This document shows positions 1-6,891 of a stretch of 10,311 bases of DNA, piece by piece. Each line of letters starts with the position of its first letter. The stretch's first letter is position 1. The notes below the pieces were generated by a model. That model was not told the DNA's origin. It saw nothing but the letters and a program-made list of their open reading frames with translations, and made no database searches. A program made the position numbers and the translations under genes. The DNA is from an uncultured Atopobium sp. (GTDB taxonomy: Bacteria > Actinomycetota > Coriobacteriia > Coriobacteriales > Atopobiaceae), in NCBI GenBank assembly GCA_946999785.1, contig CAMQEO010000039.1:1-10311 (forward strand), written 5' to 3'.

Positions 1-53
1 TTGTGCATTAACACATGAGCATGGTTTGTAAGTTTCTTTTGAGAAGGTAGCAG

Positions 54-527
54 ATGGATAAAAAAGAGTTGATACTTACCCCTGAAGGTCGCCAAAAGTT
101 GGTTGACGAGCTTGCGTATCGCGAAGGCGAGAAGCACGAAGAAATTGTTGAACGCCTTAAAGAAGCGCGTGGGTTTGGTGACTTATCAGAAAACTCCGAA
201 TACGATACCGCCAAAGAAGAGCAATCACTTAATGAGTCGCGCATTAATGAGATTCGTCAGATTTTGGCTACCGCTAAAGTGGTTGAGCATACCGATGGTG
301 AACTGAGCGTTTCTATTGGCACTACTGTTGAGCTTTCTGACAAAAAAGGCAAGTCAATCAGCTTTACTATTGTTGGTACCACCGAAACAGATTCTCTTGA
401 GCATAAAATCTCAAACGAATCACCAGCAGGTGCCGAGCTCATTGGTCATGTTGTGGGGGATGCTGTAGGCTTTTCTACACCAAGTGGCAAAGAAAAAACC
501 TACACGATATTAAATATCACTCGTTAG
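54..527 (+). CDS. greA: Transcript cleavage factor GreA
   Basis: GreA enters the secondary channel of backtracked RNA polymerase and stimulates cleavage of the extruded 3' RNA so elongation can resume. The 157-residue length is normal for the family. Residues about 1-75 form the N-terminal coiled coil; its tip carries the signature GDLSENSEYDTAKEE, with acidic D43 and E46 matching the E. coli tip residues D41 and E44 that support metal binding at the polymerase active site. Residues about 85-157 are the FKBP-like C-terminal domain, including IVGTTETD, SPAGAELIG and GDAVGFSTPSG. The ATG start is preceded by AGAAGG at 42-47. An intrinsic terminator follows, so greA appears to end its own transcription unit. 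Only 53 bases lie upstream, too few to place a promoter. The identification is secure. Confidence 0.97.
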   Translation: MDKKELILTPEGRQKLVDELAYREGEKHEEIVERLKEARGFGDLSENSEYDTAKEEQSLNESRINEIRQILATAKVVEHTDGELSVSIGTTVELSDKKGKSISFTIVGTTETDSLEHKISNESPAGAELIGHVVGDAVGFSTPSGKEKTYTILNITR

Positions 528-567
528 GTGCAACTGATTCGTTCGTGTGTTTTATACGATAAGCATT

Positions 568-603
568 CGCGTCCTTGCGCCCATCGGCTCAAGGCGCGTT
601 TTT
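568..603 (+). terminator. Intrinsic terminator after greA
   Basis: Arms CGCG-t-CCTTG (568-577) and CAAGGCGCG (590-598) pair with one bulged T. After a C/T mismatch the stem continues as GCC/GGC (579-581 with 586-588) closed by a CATC tetraloop. Five T residues (599-603) follow directly. This is a textbook Rho-independent terminator 40 bases after the greA stop, separating greA from lysS-clpC. Confidence 0.88.
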
Positions 604-615
604 GCATTTAAAAGC

Positions 616-646
616 GCATGTGTTTTCATAACCAAATCACACATGC
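616..646 (+). promoter_or_regulatory. Inverted repeat in the lysS upstream region
   Basis: GCATGTGT (616-623) and ACACATGC (639-646) are perfect 8-base inverted arms separated by 15 bases, between the greA terminator and the lysS ribosome site AAGGAG (685-690). No T-run follows, so it is not a second terminator; it could be an operator or a 5' UTR hairpin. A lysS promoter must lie in about 604-690, but I see only weak candidates such as GATAAA at 649-654. There is no room for a T-box leader. Confidence 0.4.
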
Positions 647-697
647 CAGATAAACGGTACATAAGCGTACACATTACAGCTATTAAGGAGTTTTCAA

Positions 698-2254
698 ATG
701 TCCGAATCTACGGCTTTAACCTCATCGGAGTCAACTATCAATGACGAGCGCGCCACACGTCGTGCAAAACGTAGAGCCCTTATTGAGCAGGGTATCAATC
801 CATATCCTATCTCAAGCACCATTACTGCCTTTGCGCGCGATCTTGAAACGCAGTATGGCTCACTTGAAGATGGAGCCGCTACAGAAGATTCCTACACGGT
901 TGCAGGCCGTATTAGGGCGTATCGTCGTCAAGGCAAAGTTTGCTTTATAGTTTTGGAAGATAAAACAGGTACAATCCAGCTCTTTTTGCGCATTAACAAT
1001 ATGAGCGAGCAAGACTGGAATCTGCTTTTGCAACTCGATTTGGGCGATATTATTCAGGCAACAGGCGTGATCGTACGCACACGCAGAGGACAGTTGTCGG
1101 TATCGGTCACCAAGTTGGTTTTGCTTTCTAAAAGCGTACGCCCCTTGCCCGAAAAGTTTCACGGATTAAGTGACCGCGAAATTCGTTATCGTCAGCGCTA
1201 CGTTGACTTGATTATGAACCCCGAGGTTCGCGACGTTTTTCGCAAGCGCAGCCACATTATTTCGCTCATTCGTCGTTTTATGGAAAACCAAGGCTATCTT
1301 GAAGTTGAAACGCCCATGATGCATCAAATTTTAGGTGGAGCAAATGCGCGCCCATTTACCACGCATTTTAATGCGCTCGACTGTGATTTTTACTTAAGAA
1401 TTGCAACGGAATTGCCACTTAAGCGTCTCATTGTTGGCGGTATGGATCGCGTTTTTGAAATTGGTCGTCAGTTTAGAAACGAAGGTATGGACCTTACTCA
1501 TAACCCCGAATTTACCTCTATGGAAGCTTATTGTGCGTACTCCAATTTGCAGGGTATGAAAGAGCTTACCGAACAAATGTTTCAGCTTATTGCGCAAGAT
1601 GTTTGCGGATGCGAAAAGGGAAGCGAAATTATTACGTACCAGGACAAGCGCGTTAATATGAGTGGTACGTGGCGAAGCGTTGCGCTCTCTGATGTTGCGT
1701 CTGAGGTTGTGGGCGAAAAAATTAACATGGATACACCTGTTGAGCATCTACGTGCCCTTTGTGACAAGCACGAGATTTCTTGGGAAGAAAGCTGGGGTGC
1801 AGGTAAGCTACTTTTTGAAATTTATGATGAGCTTGGTGAGCAAACACTGCAGGATCCAACATTTGTATGCGACTATCCAGCAGAAGTTTCGCCTCTTTCT
1901 AAGCGCAAAGACGAAGATCCGCGCTTAACAGATCGTTTTGAACTTGTGATTTGTGGTCACGAGTATGCAAACGCATTTTCCGAGCTTAATGACCCAGTTG
2001 ATCAGGCTCAGCGCTTTATGGCACAGGTAAAGGCAAAGGGCATGGGCGATGATGAAGCAATGGGTTACGATTACGATTACGTTCGCGCGCTTGAGTATGG
2101 TATGCCACCAACTGGTGGAATTGGATATGGTATCGACCGTATGATTATGCTGTTCTGTGATCAGCCGTCCATTCGTGACGTATTGTTGTTCCCACAAATG
2201 AAACCCGAAAGCATTTCTAAAGACGATATTGCCGCTCAGGTGGATAATTCCTAA
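698..2254 (+). CDS. lysS: Lysyl-tRNA synthetase, class II (LysRS)
   Basis: It charges tRNA-Lys with lysine in the cytoplasm. The 518 residues show the full class II layout. A short charged N-terminal tail leads to RRAKRRALIEQGINPYP. An OB-fold anticodon-binding domain follows from about residue 66 (VAGRIRAYRRQGK, then FIVLEDKTGTIQLFLR) to about 150. Motif 1 starts at F181 and ends in ETPMM (P206). Motif 2 is FRNEGMDLTHNPEFTSMEAY (259-278). The DYPAEVSPLSKRKDEDPR stretch binds lysine and ATP in the family. Motif 3 is PPTGGIGYGIDR (470-481). All three catalytic motifs are intact, so a functional enzyme is expected. Start: ATG 7 bases after AAGGAG (685-690). clpC begins 17 bases downstream with no terminator, so the two are probably cotranscribed. 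Confidence 0.97.
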   Translation: MSESTALTSSESTINDERATRRAKRRALIEQGINPYPISSTITAFARDLETQYGSLEDGAATEDSYTVAGRIRAYRRQGKVCFIVLEDKTGTIQLFLRINNMSEQDWNLLLQLDLGDIIQATGVIVRTRRGQLSVSVTKLVLLSKSVRPLPEKFHGLSDREIRYRQRYVDLIMNPEVRDVFRKRSHIISLIRRFMENQGYLEVETPMMHQILGGANARPFTTHFNALDCDFYLRIATELPLKRLIVGGMDRVFEIGRQFRNEGMDLTHNPEFTSMEAYCAYSNLQGMKELTEQMFQLIAQDVCGCEKGSEIITYQDKRVNMSGTWRSVALSDVASEVVGEKINMDTPVEHLRALCDKHEISWEESWGAGKLLFEIYDELGEQTLQDPTFVCDYPAEVSPLSKRKDEDPRLTDRFELVICGHEYANAFSELNDPVDQAQRFMAQVKAKGMGDDEAMGYDYDYVRALEYGMPPTGGIGYGIDRMIMLFCDQPSIRDVLLFPQMKPESISKDDIAAQVDNS

Positions 2255-2271
2255 AGGGGGCTTAAACCCAT

Positions 2272-4899
2272 ATGTTTGAACAATTTACCGCGCAAACACG
2301 CAACATCTTACTACTTGCCCAAGAGGAGGCTCGCAGCGTAGGAAAACTCTACGTTGGTACCGAACATATTTTGCTTGCATACCTTAAAGACGAGGAAAAT
2401 GCCGTTACGCAAGTGTTGTCGTCTTTTGATATTTCCTACGCACAAGCATATGAAATTGTGGAATCGCTTGCCTCTACAGGCGCGGCTGATGCATCATCGG
2501 GACACGTGCCGTTTTCGGCGCTTACCAAGCGTGCGCTTGCACAAGCTTTTACGCTTGCATCCGCTCATGCTACTGGTTTAATTACTACCAAGGATCTTTT
2601 TATTGCCATGCTTGCGCTCCCCGAGAGCCATGCATGCTTGGTGCTCACGCGCATAGGTGTTTCGTTTTCGTCGCTTAGCACGGCAATTGACGCGCTTGAT
2701 GACAGCGAAGAATATAGCGCTCCAGAAGACGCGGAGTCTACTCAAGACGAGCAAGACGACGACTTAACCGAGGTCGCCTATGGTATTCCATCGGCTTCGC
2801 AAGCGCGCTCAAAGATGGGAAAATTGCTTAAACGCTATGGGAAAAATTTGGTTGCCGTGGCACAACAAGAAAAACTTGATCCTGTAATTGGCAGAGATAA
2901 AGAGATCACACGCATTGCGCAAATTCTAGCTCGCCGTCAAAAAAATAATCCGCTTATTTTAGGCGATCCTGGTGTAGGAAAAACCGCGGTTGTAGAAGGT
3001 TTAGCTCAACTGATAGCCACGCATAATGCTCCCGTGACTCTAGCAGATAAACAAATTTGGACGCTTGATATCTCGTCGATGCTTGCAGGCGCAAAATATC
3101 GCGGAGAATTTGAAGACCGCCTAAAACGTGTTATTAACGAGGTTCGCAAAGCAACCAACATCATTTTGTTTATCGACGAAATTCATACGATTATAGGGGC
3201 AGGTTCTGCCGAGGGCTCCATTGACGCTGCTTCTATTTTAAAGCCGCCACTTTCGCGCAGTGAAATTCAAGTTATTGGAGCTACAACTGCAGAAGAATAT
3301 CGCAAACACATCGAAAAAGATCCAGCTTTAGAGAGACGCTTTCAGCCTGTTGAGGTTTGTGAGCCCACGGTTTCTCAAACGTTGCAGATACTTAAAGGTT
3401 TAAGCGCGCGTTACGAAGCGTTTCATCACGTCCATTACACGCAAAATGCTTTAGTTGAGGCTACGCGTCTTTCCCATCGCTATATTCAAGACAGGTTTTT
3501 GCCCGATAAGGCAATTGACGTGATTGATGAAGCAGGGGCTCGTAAATCGGTGGTTAAACGTCACGAGCCGCACGAGATAGTTGCTATGCGCACTGCGCTT
3601 AACAAGCTCAAAGAAAAAAAGGAGCGCTTGCTGGCGCGCGAAAATTACGAGGATGCGGCATCGGTAAGAGATGACGAAAAATCTTTGGAGCAAAAGATTG
3701 CCCATGCGGTAAAAGACTGGGAGAAATCGCGCGCGTCCGAGCAACAAAATGTTGACGTAAATGATATAGCTCGTGTTATATCGGATATTTCTGGTGTTCC
3801 TGTTACGAGTCTCACAGAAAAAGAGTCAGAAAAATTACTCCGCTGCGAACAAGAGCTGCATAAACGCCTTATTGGCCAAAAAGAAGCAGTGGCAAAGGTT
3901 GCGCACGCTATTCGTCGTTCGCGCTCGCCTCTAAAAGACCCTGCGCGCCCTGGCGGCTCGTTCATATTTTTAGGTCCTTCAGGTGTAGGAAAAACAGAGC
4001 TTGCTAAGTCTTTAGCAGAGTTTTTGTTTGGCACACAAGATGCGCTTATTTCCTTTGATATGTCTGAATTTATGGAGAAACACGAGGTCTCTAAGCTTGT
4101 GGGTGCACCTCCAGGATACGTTGGCTACGATCAAGGTGGAGAGCTCACCAAGGCTGTTCGCCGCCGTCCGTATTCGGTGGTTTTGTTCGATGAGATAGAA
4201 AAAGCGCATCCAGATGTATTTAATATCTTGCTTCAAATTTTGGAGGAAGGTCGCCTAACCGATGGTCAAGGTCGTGTTGTTGACTTTGCCAACACGGTTA
4301 TTATCATGACTTCAAATATTGGAGCACGCGAGATTGCACACACTTCTCCTATGGGCTTTAGTTCCCAAGGTGATGACGGCCTGTCATACAAAGAAATAAA
4401 ATCGCGCGTTAAAGGCGAGCTTAAGCGCTCGTTTAGGCCAGAATTTCTTAATCGTGTTGACGAAATCGTCGTCTTTACCACGCTTTCCAAAGAAGAACTC
4501 AGAAAAATTGTGGAGCTTATGGTTTCTCAGCTGGCATACCGCCTTGCACAAGAGCACATTATGCTTACGCTGAGCGACGCTGCTTGTGATTTAATTGCTC
4601 AAAAAGGTACCGATCCTATTTACGGCGCACGTCCTTTGCGTCGTACGCTCCAACGTTTGGTCGAGGATCGTCTTGCCGAAGACTTGCTTGAGCATAAGTG
4701 GAACGCAGGCGATGAGGTGTACGTTGACGCGCAGGAGCATGAGCTTGTGTTCAAAAAGCGCGAAGCCGACTTACAAAAGCTACAAGCTTTACGTGCGCGA
4801 GGGTCACAACTTGCAGACGCGGAACCTCATGTGTCGCATGAACGCAGTGTTTCTTATGTGGGCACGCAAAATGCAAGTGGTGGGGCATACAGCGAGTAG
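2272..4899 (+). CDS. clpC: ATP-dependent Clp protease ATPase subunit ClpC
   Basis: A AAA+ unfoldase that feeds proteins to ClpP. The 875 residues are longer than B. subtilis ClpC (about 810). Two N-repeats occupy residues about 3-75 and 82-135, followed by a very acidic linker (about 141-169). AAA1 has Walker A GDPGVGKT (231-238), pore loop GAKYRGEF (273-280, Y276) and Walker B ILFIDE (298-303). A middle domain holds a UVR-type segment (about 440-475, ENYEDAASVRDDE). AAA2 has Walker A GPSGVGKT (568-575), pore loop GAPPGYVG (Y616) and Walker B VVLFDE (636-641). MGF at 694-696 sits where the ClpP-docking (L/I/V)-G-F loop is expected. The C-terminal tail is extended by roughly 50 residues. The first N-repeat keeps GTEHILL, but the second has TTKDLFI, losing a Glu. 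Start: ATG after AAGGGGG (2254-2260). ctsR, mcsA and mcsB are not adjacent. Confidence 0.97.
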   Translation: MFEQFTAQTRNILLLAQEEARSVGKLYVGTEHILLAYLKDEENAVTQVLSSFDISYAQAYEIVESLASTGAADASSGHVPFSALTKRALAQAFTLASAHATGLITTKDLFIAMLALPESHACLVLTRIGVSFSSLSTAIDALDDSEEYSAPEDAESTQDEQDDDLTEVAYGIPSASQARSKMGKLLKRYGKNLVAVAQQEKLDPVIGRDKEITRIAQILARRQKNNPLILGDPGVGKTAVVEGLAQLIATHNAPVTLADKQIWTLDISSMLAGAKYRGEFEDRLKRVINEVRKATNIILFIDEIHTIIGAGSAEGSIDAASILKPPLSRSEIQVIGATTAEEYRKHIEKDPALERRFQPVEVCEPTVSQTLQILKGLSARYEAFHHVHYTQNALVEATRLSHRYIQDRFLPDKAIDVIDEAGARKSVVKRHEPHEIVAMRTALNKLKEKKERLLARENYEDAASVRDDEKSLEQKIAHAVKDWEKSRASEQQNVDVNDIARVISDISGVPVTSLTEKESEKLLRCEQELHKRLIGQKEAVAKVAHAIRRSRSPLKDPARPGGSFIFLGPSGVGKTELAKSLAEFLFGTQDALISFDMSEFMEKHEVSKLVGAPPGYVGYDQGGELTKAVRRRPYSVVLFDEIEKAHPDVFNILLQILEEGRLTDGQGRVVDFANTVIIMTSNIGAREIAHTSPMGFSSQGDDGLSYKEIKSRVKGELKRSFRPEFLNRVDEIVVFTTLSKEELRKIVELMVSQLAYRLAQEHIMLTLSDAACDLIAQKGTDPIYGARPLRRTLQRLVEDRLAEDLLEHKWNAGDEVYVDAQEHELVFKKREADLQKLQALRARGSQLADAEPHVSHERSVSYVGTQNASGGAYSE

Positions 4900-4902
4900 A
4901 AA

Positions 4903-4947
4903 CATGCGAGTTTATATTCGCATGCAAACTTTGTAAGCGTTTGCGTG
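4903..4947 (+). other. Two overlapping, mutually exclusive hairpins after clpC
   Basis: Hairpin A pairs CATGCGA (4903-4909) with TCGCATG (4918-4924) around an 8-base loop, starting four bases after the clpC stop. Hairpin B pairs CATGCAAAC (4921-4929) with GTTTGCGTG (4939-4947), 8 of 9 Watson-Crick plus one G-U, around a 9-base loop. They share CATG at 4921-4924, so only one can form at a time. Neither is followed by a clear T-run, so a classical terminator is not supported. They could stabilise the clpC mRNA end or act as an alternative-fold element. Confidence 0.45.
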
Positions 4948-4949
4948 AG

Positions 4950-4969
4950 CAACAATTATATAATGGTTG
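4950..4969 (+). promoter_or_regulatory. Candidate disA promoter -10 box inside a 20-base dyad
   Basis: A perfect TATAAT (4959-4964) lies inside CAACAATTATATAATGGTTG, which reads the same on both strands at 18 of 20 positions. Transcription from it would start near 4971 and give disA a leader of about 120 bases. I find no good -35 hexamer at 16-18 bases upstream and no TG extension, so the promoter would be weak or activator-dependent. The symmetry over the -10 box is what a repressor operator would look like, although an A/T-rich core makes some symmetry easy by chance. Confidence 0.4.
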
Positions 4970-5008
4970 TGGCCACCAAGAAATCCATGCCAAAATGAAG
5001 GAGACGTT

Positions 5009-5032
5009 TTGAAGGCGTTGTATGTTTGTTAA
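5009..5032 (+). CDS. Possible 7-codon leader ORF upstream of disA
   Basis: TTG at 5009 is preceded at 5 bases by a strong ribosome site, AAGGAG (4998-5003). The frame reads MKALYVC and stops at TAA (5030-5032). A good Shine-Dalgarno so far from the disA start needs some explanation, and this is the only frame it serves well. The ORF covers the 5' arm and loop of the hairpin at 5013-5047, so ribosomes on it would unfold that hairpin. It is too short for homology, and the site may be coincidental. Confidence 0.3.
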   Translation: MKALYVC

Positions 5033-5047
5033 ACCATGGCAACGCCT
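5013..5047 (+). promoter_or_regulatory. Long hairpin in the disA leader
   Basis: AGGCGTTG (5013-5020) pairs perfectly with CAACGCCT (5040-5047). Above this the stem can continue: T5021 with G5038 (wobble), A5022-T5037, T5023-A5036, then GTTT (5024-5027) with AAAC (5031-5034), closed by GTT. Only single bulges at C5035 and G5039 interrupt about 15 pairs in 35 bases. No T-run follows, so it is not a terminator. Its position 43 bases before the disA start, in the predicted 5' UTR, suggests control of disA translation or mRNA stability. Confidence 0.5.
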
Positions 5048-5093
5048 CCATCAATCGTGTAAGAGCATAAGCCAAGGAAAGGAGATGCCATGA
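5022..5093 (+). CDS. Possible 23-codon ORF overlapping the disA start
   Basis: An ATG at 5022, 6 bases after GAAGG (5011-5015), opens a 23-codon frame beginning MFVKPWQRLHQ. Its TGA (5091-5093) overlaps the disA ATG as ATGA, the arrangement used for translational coupling. The start lies inside the hairpin loop region. The last codons also encode the disA ribosome site AAAGGAG, so the frame may simply be open by chance. No recognisable domain. Confidence 0.2.
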   Translation: MFVKPWQRLHQSCKSISQGKEMP

Positions 5094-6166
5094 GCACATC
5101 TCAAACACCTGAGGATGCGCAAGATACTAAAGCACGCTTGCGTGATGCCATTCGCAAAACAGCACCAGGCACGTCTTTGCGTTTTGCGCTTGATATGATT
5201 TTAGCAGGTCATCTTGGTGCTCTTATATGTATTGGCGACACGGACAATGTTTTGGCGGCAGGTGATGATGGCTTTCGCTTAGACATCTCTTTTACGGCAA
5301 ATCGTTTGTTTGAACTTTCAAAAATGGATGGCGCTATTGTCATTGACCGCGGATTAACTAAGATTTTGCGCGCAAATTATCATCTTAATCCCTCACCTTC
5401 GCTTCCCACGTCCGAAACAGGTATGCGCCATCGTACAGCAGCGCGTATGAGTTTGCTCACCAAAGCGGTGGTTATTTCGGTGTCTGAACGCAGACAAGTG
5501 GTTGCATTATACGTGGACGGTCACGGACATCAACTTCAATCGGTTCCAGAACTTATGAGTTCGGTTAACCAAATGTTGGTTTCTATGCAAAGCACGCGCG
5601 CACAACTTGACCGTGCTCTTTTGCGTCTTACTACACTTGAGCTTGATGATTATGTAACGCTTTCTGATATTGCAGATACCATCTATCTTTTTGAAGTGCT
5701 TATGACCGTTTCCGAGCAATTAAGCGACATTATTTTGCAACTTGGTAGCGAGGGCAAAACCATTGAAATGCAGCGTGAAGAGTTTATTGGTAATGCGTCA
5801 AGCGATTACACGCTGCTTATTAGAGATTATGCAAAAGATTCGTCCGAAGAGCACGCGCAGTGTATTCGTAAGCAGTTGCACGAAATTTCAAATTCGCAGC
5901 TGCATGCATCCGATAAAATAGCCGAGCTTCTTGGTTTTGAAAACAAAGGCGAGGAATCAATTATGGTTCCACTTGGTTTAAGAACGCTTTCTAATGTTTC
6001 GGTAGTTAGAAAAGGCATGGCAGATAAGATTGTAGATGAGTTTGGCTCACTGCAACAACTTTTGGATGATATTGAACAAAACCCCTCTAAGCTCGATGAA
6101 CTTGGTGTGGATAACCCTTCAATTTTGGCTGATAGTTTATATCGTATGTGGGGCAAACGCGCATGA
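5090..6166 (+). CDS. disA: DNA integrity scanning protein DisA (diadenylate cyclase)
   Basis: DisA condenses two ATP into c-di-AMP; in Bacillus its activity falls when it meets branched DNA, linking DNA damage to the second messenger. The 358-residue length is typical. The N-terminal DAC domain (about 15-155) carries DGA (80-82) and RHRTA (113-117), the nucleotide-binding signatures of the family. A helical spine follows (about 160-290), and the C-terminal helix-hairpin-helix DNA-binding region lies at about 305-358 (DEFGSLQQLLDDIEQNPSKL). Start: ATG 5 bases after AAAGGAG (5078-5084). disA opens the compact downstream gene group and overlaps ispD by four bases. radA, its usual Firmicute neighbour and partner, is absent here. 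The 190-base upstream gap holds a candidate promoter and leader structures. Confidence 0.97.
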   Translation: MSTSQTPEDAQDTKARLRDAIRKTAPGTSLRFALDMILAGHLGALICIGDTDNVLAAGDDGFRLDISFTANRLFELSKMDGAIVIDRGLTKILRANYHLNPSPSLPTSETGMRHRTAARMSLLTKAVVISVSERRQVVALYVDGHGHQLQSVPELMSSVNQMLVSMQSTRAQLDRALLRLTTLELDDYVTLSDIADTIYLFEVLMTVSEQLSDIILQLGSEGKTIEMQREEFIGNASSDYTLLIRDYAKDSSEEHAQCIRKQLHEISNSQLHASDKIAELLGFENKGEESIMVPLGLRTLSNVSVVRKGMADKIVDEFGSLQQLLDDIEQNPSKLDELGVDNPSILADSLYRMWGKRA

Positions 6167-6879
6167 CAGCAGATACCTGCGCCGTTATAGCTTCTGGTGG
6201 TACGGGCTCTCGTTTTGGAGACGCGCGCGGAAAACAATACACCACCTTATGCGGTTATCCCATTTCATATTGGGCAATACGTGCTTTTGTAGACGCACCT
6301 TCGGTGGGCTGTGTGGTTATTGTTTGTGCTGCCGAGCGTCAATTAGAAATGGAAAAGCGTGTGGTTTGCCATTTGCATACACAAAAACCCATTGTGTTTG
6401 CTCATGCTGGAGCTACGCGTCAACTTTCCGTGTACGAAGGCTTGCGCCACGTACCTTCTACCTTTAATTTCGTGGCTATTCACGATGGCGCGCGTCCGCT
6501 TATTAAAGTTGATACCATAGAGGCTTGTATCAACAAATTGCGCACCACGCCTCGTATAGCAGGTGCAATCTGCGCGTTTCCAGTAAGCGATACGCTTAAA
6601 ACGGTTGAAGGCACACGCATTATCTCAACGCCTGATAGAGCACTGTTTTGGTCGGCACAAACTCCGCAGGTTTTTAAGCGAGAAATTATCTGTAAAGCGC
6701 ACGAATATGCCCTTGCACACAAGCGCAGCGTTACTGATGATGCCTCGGTTGTAGAACAAATGTTTGGAGATGTGGTGTGCGTTGAAAGTCCGCGCGATAA
6801 TATAAAGATAACGCTTCCCGAAGATTTTGCCGTTGCAAAAACGTTGTTAGAACAACGTTTTAGCACGCAAGACTCATAG
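6163..6879 (+). CDS. ispD: 2-C-methyl-D-erythritol 4-phosphate cytidylyltransferase IspD
   Basis: IspD couples CTP to MEP to give CDP-ME, the third step of the MEP isoprenoid route. With the ATG at 6163 it has 238 residues, close to E. coli IspD. The N-terminal nucleotide-binding loop is AVIASGGTGSRFG, with R17 and, in GKQY, K24 matching catalytic R20 and K27 of E. coli. IHDGARPLI, PVSDTLKTV, TPQVFKR and the C-terminal DNIKIT (K215, matching K213) are also present. S11 replaces the more common Ala in the loop. I chose ATG 6163 because it overlaps the disA stop as ATGA and places the loop at the usual distance; an in-frame GTG at 6148 would add five residues (VGQTR) and is less likely. No strong ribosome site precedes either, so translation is probably coupled to disA. 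ispF follows by 12 bases. Confidence 0.95.
   Translation: MTADTCAVIASGGTGSRFGDARGKQYTTLCGYPISYWAIRAFVDAPSVGCVVIVCAAERQLEMEKRVVCHLHTQKPIVFAHAGATRQLSVYEGLRHVPSTFNFVAIHDGARPLIKVDTIEACINKLRTTPRIAGAICAFPVSDTLKTVEGTRIISTPDRALFWSAQTPQVFKREIICKAHEYALAHKRSVTDDASVVEQMFGDVVCVESPRDNIKITLPEDFAVAKTLLEQRFSTQDS
6834..6865 (+). repeat. 32-base inverted repeat in the 3' end of ispD
   Basis: AAAACGTTGTT (6838-6848) and AACAACGTTTT (6851-6861) are perfect 11-base inverted arms around AG. After one A/A mismatch (6837/6862), TGC and GCA extend the symmetry, giving 14 of 15 pairs. It lies inside the ispD coding frame (AKTLLEQRFS) and ends 15 bases before the ispF ribosome site. The four-T flank and A/T-rich outer stem make it resemble a weak two-way terminator, but the T-run is short. 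Confidence 0.6.
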
Positions 6880-6891
6880 CAAGGAGATATC

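Noticed and set aside
604..697. T-box or lysine riboswitch before lysS
   Set aside because: The leader is under 100 bases after the greA terminator, too short for either, and has no T-box sequence or second terminator.
2065..2081. TTACGA tandem repeat (TTACGATTACGATTACG)
   Set aside because: It encodes the YDYDY stretch of LysRS in frame and is too short to be a meaningful repeat.
2254..2271. CIRCE, HAIR or CtsR operator directly before clpC
   Set aside because: The 17-base gap holds only the ribosome site, and I see no matching repeats.
4900..5089. Known c-di-AMP riboswitch (ydaO type) before disA
   Set aside because: The hairpins do not match the conserved ydaO core as I know it. A covariance-model search would settle this.
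6148..6162. GTG at 6148 as the ispD start
   Set aside because: It adds five residues before the usual IspD start; ATG 6163 gives the ATGA overlap and the normal distance to the nucleotide-binding loop.
5827..6237. Minus-strand open frame of 136 codons across the disA-ispD junction
   Set aside because: It lies opposite two well-supported genes and shows no domain or ribosome site; it is an antisense shadow.
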